8,641 nucleotides of DNA from Synechococcaceae bacterium WB8_1B_136 (GTDB taxonomy: Bacteria > Cyanobacteriota > Cyanobacteriia > PCC-6307 > Cyanobiaceae). Positions 1-4,870 of the stretch are shown piece by piece (the stretch's first letter is position 1; every line of letters starts with the position of its first letter). The stretch lies in NCBI GenBank assembly GCA_010029175.1, contig RGNC01000081.1:1-8641 (forward strand), read 5' to 3'. The position numbers and the translations under genes were made by a program. The notes below the pieces were generated by a model. The model was given only the letters and a program-made list of their open reading frames with translations, ran no database searches and was not told the origin of the DNA.

Positions 1-351
1 CATGAGCCATATAGAAGCCGGACGCTCGCAGTAGGGGTCGAGGCCTTTTTCAGGGTCGAAGAGCTTTTTGGAGGGTAGTCCCTGAAGCGCCCCAGACGGA
101 TAAGTCAGCAAAGCCTCAGGACCTTTGGCGATCACGATGATTCGGCCCTGCTGGCTTTTGCCCTCTTCACCAGTAAACCGGATATCAAATTGCAGTTTGA
201 GCTTTCTGCCCTGCCAACGAATCGCAGAAGAGCTAATCTGCACCGGTACCGAGGGTCGTGCCACCAGGGGTACCTCATCCAGCGTGGAGTCTGACAAAGG
301 GCTCGGTATCAGGGGTTGCTCTAAGGCCTTCGGTGGAACTGGGGCGGGCAT
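1..351 (-). CDS. unrecognised protein, 5' portion (gene continues past left edge)
   Basis: The minus strand is open from 399 to the window edge, with a single ATG at 351-349. From that ATG, 117 residues are visible. They start with a proline-rich stretch (about residues 2-35, PAPVPP and LIPSP), which looks like a linker. A beta-rich region follows, with SSAIRWQGRKLKLQFDIRF near residue 40, then RIIVIAKGPEALLTYPSG and LFDPEKGLDPYCERPASIW. This alternation of charged and hydrophobic residues reads like a folded domain and is far more protein-like than the plus-strand reading of the same DNA. I cannot name the family. No membrane segment or signal peptide precedes the linker, and I see no good ribosome binding site. 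An in-frame TGA at 402-400 blocks extension. The true N-terminus may therefore be missing, making this a possible 5'-truncated gene. Its ATG overlaps the ATG of the next gene in the same CATG. The DNA belongs to the low-GC block. Confidence 0.55.
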   Translation of the reverse strand, partial: MPAPVPPKALEQPLIPSPLSDSTLDEVPLVARPSVPVQISSSAIRWQGRKLKLQFDIRFTGEEGKSQQGRIIVIAKGPEALLTYPSGALQGLPSKKLFDPEKGLDPYCERPASIWLM

Positions 352-595
352 GGGAGTGGCAGTGGGTGGTCTCGGAGGTCTGGTGATCGCGCTGATTGCT
401 CAAGAAGTCCGTAATTCCGAAATGCGGAAAATCGGCGAAGAAAATAAACGGCGTGTAGAGGCAGAAAGAAACGCAATGCGCCGAGATGTTGAAATAAAGG
501 TTCAAGCGTTTCGGAAGCAAAGGCTGATCGAGTACCACGCCGAACTTCAGGAGGCTGCAGCGGCCCATCTCATTAGAATTCAGGAGGCTCCATAA
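350..595 (+). CDS. small membrane-anchored charged-helix protein, function unknown
   Basis: The predicted product has 81 residues. Residues 2-17 form a glycine-rich hydrophobic segment (GVAVGGLGGLVIALIA), likely one membrane helix. The remainder is a long, highly charged helix rich in Glu, Arg and Lys (about residues 20-80), likely coiled coil and cytoplasmic. The frame is open upstream to 125, and an in-frame GTG at 284 is an alternative start. The 125-349 part reads poorly as protein and lies opposite a better minus-strand frame, so ATG 350 is preferred. A GC-rich GGGGCGGG lies just upstream of it but is not a typical ribosome binding site. The stop TAA overlaps the ATG of the following zinc-ribbon gene (TAATG), so the two are almost certainly co-translated. 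The A/T-tolerant codon use differs from the genes after 1080. The family is not recognised. Confidence 0.6.
   Translation: MGVAVGGLGGLVIALIAQEVRNSEMRKIGEENKRRVEAERNAMRRDVEIKVQAFRKQRLIEYHAELQEAAAAHLIRIQEAP
582..587 (+). promoter_or_regulatory. strong ribosome binding site for the zinc-ribbon gene
   Basis: AGGAGG lies seven bases before the ATG at 595, inside the end of the preceding gene. It fixes the start of the zinc-ribbon gene. The nonamer CAGGAGGCT also occurs at 548-556, so the site sits in a 9-bp direct repeat. Confidence 0.8.
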
Positions 596-1053
596 TGAAG
601 ACATGCAAATGCACTAACTTTGGAATGTGCAACCGTGCGGACAGCGGAGAGCTGATCAAGATTGAGGACAACCATTCCCTAGTCTGCCCAGAGGCGGGTT
701 GCGGGGCTCAATTAACTCTAGTGCAACAAGGCCTGACTCCTAAAAAGAAGAAGGTCCTCATGGTGGCCGGGCCGGTGGCCTTTTTGGCCCTTCTGGCCCT
801 ACTTTGGCCAGGCTCGTCGGCTCAAAAAAACGAGGAATCATCTGAGCCCGAGTTGGTTCTTTCTGAATCGACGGCACCAACGACACCACCGCCCCAAACA
901 ACCTCTTCGCCGCAAAGCCAAGCTGCCCCTGCAGGGCCAGCTCCGGCAGGGGCTGCATGTGCTGGCAGAGCAACCAGCCCAGCAGCCAGCGCACCACCAG
1001 CGACACCCCCACCAGCCCCATCCATCAGCCCCGTTGTGGTTCCACGCTATTGA
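595..1053 (+). CDS. zinc-ribbon membrane protein with Pro/Ala-rich tail, function unknown
   Basis: The predicted product has 152 residues. The N-terminus (4-42) carries a candidate zinc-binding cysteine set: Cys4, Cys6 and Cys12, then Cys31 and Cys36 in CPEAGC. A Lys-rich patch (about 50-53, KKKK) precedes one hydrophobic membrane helix (about 55-72), giving an N-in topology by the positive-inside rule. An acidic Ser/Glu linker and a Pro/Thr/Ala-rich tail follow. An N-terminal zinc ribbon plus one membrane helix is an arrangement I associate with bacterial membrane-anchored proteins that carry a periplasmic domain, but here no folded domain follows. The tail after about residue 95 is low-complexity and overlaps a strongly G/C-ending minus-strand frame, so the genuine protein may end earlier or have been truncated at a junction. 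The start is secure: an AGGAGG site at ideal spacing and a one-base overlap with the upstream gene. Confidence 0.6.
   Translation: MKTCKCTNFGMCNRADSGELIKIEDNHSLVCPEAGCGAQLTLVQQGLTPKKKKVLMVAGPVAFLALLALLWPGSSAQKNEESSEPELVLSESTAPTTPPPQTTSSPQSQAAPAGPAPAGAACAGRATSPAASAPPATPPPAPSISPVVVPRY
925..953. repeat. inverted repeat able to form a hairpin
   Basis: GCCCCTGC (925-932) and GCAGGGGC (946-953) are perfect inverted arms around a 13-base loop. Beyond a T/T mismatch, two more pairs form (922-923 with 955-956). No T-run follows on either strand, so it is not a convincing intrinsic terminator. It lies near the composition boundary. Confidence 0.4.
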
Positions 1054-1082
1054 GGCTGCCGCTGCCCAGGGCCCTCCGCCGA

Positions 1083-1658
1083 TCAGGGCCGCAGCAGCTC
1101 CCGCACCAGCGGCTCCAGCGCGGCCGGGTGGCGAAGCAGTTGATGGTGGCTCAGCACCGGCAGCTGGTGGGTGGGGCCGATCGGCAGCACCGCGCAGCGG
1201 GCGGGCAGCACCATCAGATCCGGCTGGCAGTAGAAGCTGCAGCACTCCACCGATTCCAGGGTGTGGAGCTCGCTGTTCAGCCGCCGCAACAGCGGGCTGC
1301 TGGGTTTCACATCGGCAATGCCGGACAGGGGCCAGCGCGGCCAGGGCTGGGCCGTGAGGGTGCCCTGCTGGGGGCTGCCGACACTGATGAAGCGGCGGGT
1401 GCGTCGATGGCCGCCCAGCAGCTGGATCCAGCTGCGGCCGATCACCCCGCCCATCGAAAAGCCCAGCAGGTCGAGCGGTTGCTCAGGGCCGTAGGCCGCC
1501 TCGATTTGGCGCCCCAGCTGCTGCGCCAGCTCCATCACCGGGGTGAGCCCCAGCCGCTGGGGCAGGTGGGGGGTGAGCAGGGCCTGGCGCCGGCCGGCCA
1601 GGGCCCCGGTGAGCCGCGCGAACAACTCGGGCGTGTCCCACAGCCCATGGATCAGCAC
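1083..1658 (-). CDS. alpha/beta-hydrolase, lipase/esterase-like
   Basis: The predicted product has 191 residues from a GTG start and is a compact alpha/beta-hydrolase likely to cleave an ester or lipid. The oxyanion-hole segment LIHGLWDTPELF lies at the very N-terminus (His4-Gly5). The nucleophile elbow is LLGFSMGG, with Ser68 as nucleophile. Asp147 in CQPDLMVLP and His171 or His172 in VLSHHQLLRHP complete a plausible Ser-Asp-His triad. SVGSPQQGT (about 92-100) is the usual strand after the elbow in this class. No signal peptide is visible, so it is probably cytoplasmic. The first core beta strand (TPLVLIHG) begins three residues before the GTG, so the real start may lie upstream, but a TGA at 1727-1725 limits extension and no standard start codon intervenes. 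A GGAG sits 11 bases before the GTG. The gene diverges from the GH3 gene. The substrate cannot be told from sequence. Confidence 0.85.
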   Translation of the reverse strand: MLIHGLWDTPELFARLTGALAGRRQALLTPHLPQRLGLTPVMELAQQLGRQIEAAYGPEQPLDLLGFSMGGVIGRSWIQLLGGHRRTRRFISVGSPQQGTLTAQPWPRWPLSGIADVKPSSPLLRRLNSELHTLESVECCSFYCQPDLMVLPARCAVLPIGPTHQLPVLSHHQLLRHPAALEPLVRELLRP

Positions 1659-1747
1659 CAGTGGAGTGGCTCCGCGCTGCCCCTGCGTCTGAGCGTCCGT
1701 GTTGAGGGCCCCCGCGTTCTCGATTCATTGAAGGGGCATCGGCCCGC

Positions 1748-1763
1748 GGCAGGGCCGCCTGCC
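1748..1763. promoter_or_regulatory. palindrome in the divergent hydrolase/GH3 gap, possible operator
   Basis: GGCAGG and CCTGCC form a perfect 6-bp inverted repeat around GCCG, about midway in the 156-base gap between the two divergent starts (1659-1814). The position would suit a regulator of one or both genes. I see no convincing -35/-10 pair, and GC-rich DNA makes such palindromes by chance, so confidence is low. Confidence 0.2.
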
Positions 1764-1814
1764 ATCAGGGGAAAACCGCCCTTCACCGGCCAATGGTCTG
1801 CCTACGTTGCGGGG

Positions 1815-4004
1815 GTGAGCACCTTGCCTCCCGCAGCGCTCGATGCCAGGGCGCAATCGCTGCTGGCCCGGATGAGCCTGGCCGAAAAGCTGGCGATGCT
1901 CGATGGCGACACCGCCTTTTGGCCCGGCATGGCCGACACCGTGCTGCGGGACGGGCTGCACCAGCACCCATGGCCCGCGGCGGTGCTGCCGAGGCTGGGG
2001 TTGGAGGGTCTGCATTTTGTGGATGGCCCCAGGGGCGTGATCCTGGAGGGTGGCGCAACCACGTTTCCGCCGCCGATCGCCCGCGGTGCCAGCTGGGATG
2101 TGGCGCTGGAGGAGCGGATCGGCGAGGCCATGGCCCGGGAGGCGCGATCCTTCGGCGCCAATCTCCTGGGTGCCATCTGCGTGAACCTGCTGCGCCATCC
2201 GGGCTGGGGCCGCGCCCAGGAAACCTATGGCGAAGATCCCCAACAGGTGGGAGCCATGGGTGCCGCAATGACGCGGGGTGTGCAGGGTCACGCCATCGCC
2301 TGCGTGAAGCACTTCGCCCTCAACTCGATCGACAGCGCCCGCTTCCTGGTGGATGTGCAGGCCACGCCGCGGGTGTTGCACGAGCTCTACCTGCCCCAGT
2401 TCCGCGACTGCGTGGAGGCCGGTGCCCTGGCGGTGATGAGCGCCTACAACCGCGTGAACGGGGAGTGGTGCGGCCAGCATCCCCAGCTGCTGGGGGAGAT
2501 CCTCAAGCGCCGCTGGGGCTTCCGCGGCTTTGTGCTCACCGACTTCATCTTCGGCCTGCGGGATGGCACCCGGGCCCTGCTGGCCGGCCAGGACCTGGAG
2601 ATGCCCTTTCGCATGATCTTCGAGGCATGCCTGCCGGATGCCGTGGCCAGCGGCGAGGTGCCCATGGCCCGGGTCGACGACGCGGTGCTGCGGCTGCTGC
2701 GGGCCCAGCTGTCGGTGCCCGCCGGCTCCTATCCCACCAGCCTGCGGGGCTGCCGTGAGCACCGGGCCCTGGCTCGTGAGGCCGCCATCAAGGCGATTGT
2801 GCTGCTGCGCAACGAGGGCGCCGTGCTGCCGTTGCGGGGGATCACCTCGCTGGCGGTGATCGGCCGGTTGGCGGCCACGGCGAACCTGGGGGATCGCGGC
2901 TCCTCCGACACCCGCCCGGCGCCGGGCTCGGTGGTGACACCGCTGCAGGGGCTGCGGGCGGCGGCCCCGGGGATCGCCATCGACGTTGCCGATGGCGCCG
3001 ATCCAACGGCGGCAGCGGCCCTGGCTGCCCGCTGTGACGCGGCCCTGCTGGTGGTGGGGCTGGACTGGCGCCACGAGGGGGAGCACATCCACACCGGCGA
3101 CATCGCCCCGGTGTTGCGTCAGATGCCCCCACCGGATGGGCTGCTGCGACGTTTCGGCCAGCGGCGCCTGCGGCGCTGGTGGAAGCCCGTGGCCGCAGCC
3201 ATGGCGGGTCTGGCCGGCCTCGGCTCCCTGCGGCCGGGAGAGCACTTCTCCTCTGGCGATCGCACCGCGCTGGAGCTCGATCCCCACCAGGAGGCATTGA
3301 TCCGTGCGGTGGCGGCGGCCAATCCCCGCACCGTGGTGGTGCTTATGGGTGGTGGGGCCATCCTCTGCGAGGCCTGGCGGCAGCTGGTGCCGGGCATTCT
3401 GCTGCTCTGGTATCCGGGCCAGGAGGGAGGAGCGGCCCTGGCGGATGTGGTGTTCGGCCGGGTGTCGCCCGCGGGCCGCATGCCCTTTGCCGTTCCCACC
3501 TCGGCCGATCATCTCCCCCCCTTCCACCCCAGGGCCCGCCGGATCACCTACGACCTCTGGCATGGCTACCGGCGCCTGGCCCGCGACGGTCATCCCGCCG
3601 CCTTCCCGTTCGGCTTCGGCCTCTCCTACAGCACCTTTGCCTACAGCGATCTCCGCGTGACCCAGGCGGCCGAAGCCCCCCTCTTGCAGGTGCAGCTCAC
3701 GGTGGCCAACACCGGCTCCCTGGCCGCCGATCACGTGGTGCAGCTCTATGCCGAGCCGCCCGGCTCAGCCCTGGAGCGGCCCCGCCGCCAGCTGGTGGGC
3801 TTCGCCCGCGTGAGCCTGGCCGCCGCAGAGAGGCAGGTGATCACCATCCCGGTGCCACTGAGGCGCCTGGCCTATTTCGATCCAGCCAGCGATGGTTTCT
3901 TGCTGGAGCCGGGCCCGCATCGCCTGCTGGTGGCGCAGCACAGCGAGGAGGCGGGGCTTGGGGTGGAGCTGGAGCTCAATCGCGCACCAGCCAGCCCACC
4001 GTGA
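1815..4004 (+). CDS. glycoside hydrolase family 3, beta-glucosidase-like
   Basis: The predicted product has 729 residues, a usual length for three-domain GH3 enzymes, which remove terminal beta-linked sugars by a retaining mechanism. The N-terminal barrel shows MSLAEKLAML (about 20-29), GRAQETYGEDP (Arg133), CVKHFALNS (Lys165-His166) and GFVLTDFIFGLRDG with the predicted nucleophile Asp243. The alpha/beta sandwich domain includes IKAIVLLRNEGAVLPL and WYPGQEGGAALADVVFG. PFGFGLSYS (598-606) leads into a fibronectin-III-like C-terminal domain. A 57-residue insertion separates GLDWRHEGE (ending Glu423) from GDRTALEL (starting Gly481). No signal peptide is visible, which suggests a cytoplasmic enzyme acting on imported or internal glycosides. 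The frame is open back to 957, but the upstream part is antisense to the hydrolase. GTG 1815 is chosen because MSLAEKLAML normally sits near the start of this family. It lacks a spaced ribosome binding site, and TTG 1824 is an alternative. The 3' end overlaps the convergent gene by 29 bases. Confidence 0.93.
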   Translation: MSTLPPAALDARAQSLLARMSLAEKLAMLDGDTAFWPGMADTVLRDGLHQHPWPAAVLPRLGLEGLHFVDGPRGVILEGGATTFPPPIARGASWDVALEERIGEAMAREARSFGANLLGAICVNLLRHPGWGRAQETYGEDPQQVGAMGAAMTRGVQGHAIACVKHFALNSIDSARFLVDVQATPRVLHELYLPQFRDCVEAGALAVMSAYNRVNGEWCGQHPQLLGEILKRRWGFRGFVLTDFIFGLRDGTRALLAGQDLEMPFRMIFEACLPDAVASGEVPMARVDDAVLRLLRAQLSVPAGSYPTSLRGCREHRALAREAAIKAIVLLRNEGAVLPLRGITSLAVIGRLAATANLGDRGSSDTRPAPGSVVTPLQGLRAAAPGIAIDVADGADPTAAAALAARCDAALLVVGLDWRHEGEHIHTGDIAPVLRQMPPPDGLLRRFGQRRLRRWWKPVAAAMAGLAGLGSLRPGEHFSSGDRTALELDPHQEALIRAVAAANPRTVVVLMGGGAILCEAWRQLVPGILLLWYPGQEGGAALADVVFGRVSPAGRMPFAVPTSADHLPPFHPRARRITYDLWHGYRRLARDGHPAAFPFGFGLSYSTFAYSDLRVTQAAEAPLLQVQLTVANTGSLAADHVVQLYAEPPGSALERPRRQLVGFARVSLAAAERQVITIPVPLRRLAYFDPASDGFLLEPGPHRLLVAQHSEEAGLGVELELNRAPASPP
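3256..3263. repeat. HIP1 octamer
   Basis: GCGATCGC is the highly iterated palindrome abundant in many cyanobacterial genomes. I found a single copy, inside the GH3 gene. It is weak support for a cyanobacterial origin, since one copy can occur by chance in GC-rich DNA. Confidence 0.5.
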
Positions 4005-4824
4005 GGTCGGCGGGGTCGCTCTGGAGATAGAAGTAGCCGCGGGCCCCCGCCCTGCCCTTCACGATCAGGGCCCGGTAGTTGTAGGCCACGCCCTTGGTGT
4101 CCCGTTCGGTGAGGTTGCCCCAGCAACCGTTGGCATCCAGTGTCAGCCTGCCGCTGTAGCCCACCGTTTCGCCCACGCCGTTGTTGCTGGCGAGGGCCAC
4201 GCCCTGCACGCTGCCATCGCGCCACTGTTCACGCTGCACCACCGCGTTCGGGGTCCAGCCGCCGTTCTGCCCGTTCATGCCCACCTGGCTGCTGAGCACG
4301 GTGCCGTTCAGATCAGCAGCCTTGCAGCTGCCTGGAGCCATCGGCAGCCAGCGGCCGGTGATCACCGTGCCCGCACCGCGATCGAGGCTGTAGAGGGGGC
4401 GGCCCTTGCCATCGAGCACCGCCTCTGAAACCTGACGCCCCCAGGGCAGCTGGCGCTCCAGCCGCACCAGGCAGGTGCCCACCAGCGTGACGGTGCCCTG
4501 GTAGGTGGCACTGCGGCTGCTGCGGCCCACCCGTTCGGTGAGCTCGCCGCTGATCACGCCCCCCGGCAGCCACCGTTCCTGCCGCAGGCTGGCGGTCGGG
4601 CTGGTGCGCAGCTGCTCCTTCACCGTGCCCATGGTCATCACCGCGTAACGGCCCTGCATCGGGGCGGTGCAAGCGCCGGGCTGGGCCGGGGCGGCCAGGG
4701 CCGCTGGGGTCATCCCCACTGCGGTCATTCCCACTGCGGTCAGCCCCATGGGCAGCGCGATGGCAAGCACCGCCAGGGAGCGGATCGGGCTGGATGCTGC
4801 CCTCAGCGTTGGCCGGCCACCCAT
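3976..4824 (-). CDS. exported protein made of two copies of one cysteine-paired domain, function unknown
   Basis: The predicted product has 282 residues. Residues 1-46 look like a signal peptide: Arg4, Arg8 and Arg15, a hydrophobic stretch LAVLAIALPMGL, and a likely cut after an Ala-rich ALAA. The mature part is a tandem duplication. Copy A (about 50-163) has Cys52, YQGTVTLVGTC (Tyr108 to Cys118) and TGRWL. Copy B (about 165-282) has Cys167, YSGRLTLDANGC (Tyr223 to Cys234) and VGWLV. Cys-to-Tyr spacing is 56 in both copies and Cys-to-Cys spacing is 66 and 67, so each copy probably holds one disulfide in a beta-rich fold. This fits the cell envelope or periplasm. I do not recognise the family. 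GAGG at 4833-4836, eight bases before the ATG, supports the start. The gene is 46 bases downstream of chrA on the same strand and probably co-transcribed. Its last codons overlap the end of the GH3 gene. Confidence 0.8.
   Translation of the reverse strand: MGGRPTLRAASSPIRSLAVLAIALPMGLTAVGMTAVGMTPAALAAPAQPGACTAPMQGRYAVMTMGTVKEQLRTSPTASLRQERWLPGGVISGELTERVGRSSRSATYQGTVTLVGTCLVRLERQLPWGRQVSEAVLDGKGRPLYSLDRGAGTVITGRWLPMAPGSCKAADLNGTVLSSQVGMNGQNGGWTPNAVVQREQWRDGSVQGVALASNNGVGETVGYSGRLTLDANGCWGNLTERDTKGVAYNYRALIVKGRAGARGYFYLQSDPADLTVGWLVRD
4711..4740. repeat. 15-bp tandem duplication in the signal peptide
   Basis: Two adjacent 15-base units (4711-4725 and 4726-4740) differ at one base, and a degenerate third begins at 4741. 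In frame they encode TAVGM twice, near residues 29-38 of the exported protein. This lengthens the hydrophobic part of the signal peptide. It looks like a recent in-frame replication-slippage event. Confidence 0.8.
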
Positions 4825-4832
4825 GCGCTTCG

Positions 4833-4836
4833 CCTC
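4833..4836 (-). promoter_or_regulatory. ribosome binding site of the duplicated exported protein
   Basis: GAGG on the minus strand, eight bases before the ATG at 4824, decides the start of that gene. The gap to chrA (4825-4870) shows no terminator-like hairpin. Confidence 0.6.
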
Positions 4837-4870
4837 GAGTCCGATCGGTTCCGCTCAGTATGGGCGCAGT

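Noticed and set aside
125..349. N-terminal extension of the small membrane protein from ATG 125
   Set aside because: The sequence is Ser/Cys-rich with no clear fold and lies opposite a far better minus-strand frame. GTG 284 remains a weak alternative start.
275..604. 109-residue minus-strand frame opposite the membrane-helix gene
   Set aside because: It is a shadow of the plus-strand charged helix, with high Cys/His/Phe content and no supporting start signal.
925..953. Inverted repeat as an intrinsic terminator for the zinc-ribbon gene
   Set aside because: No T-run follows on either strand, and it lies about 100 bases before the stop codon.
957..1814. Upstream extension of the GH3 reading frame to a 1015-residue protein
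   Set aside because: It is antisense to the hydrolase, has a low-complexity Gln/Ala/Arg-rich composition and matches nothing in GH3. Long open frames opposite genes are expected at this G+C.
1725..3734. 669-residue minus-strand open frame opposite the GH3 gene
   Set aside because: It is rich in Gly, His and Gln with no hydrophobic core. It mirrors GH3 codons, and the GH3 motifs on the plus strand are unambiguous.
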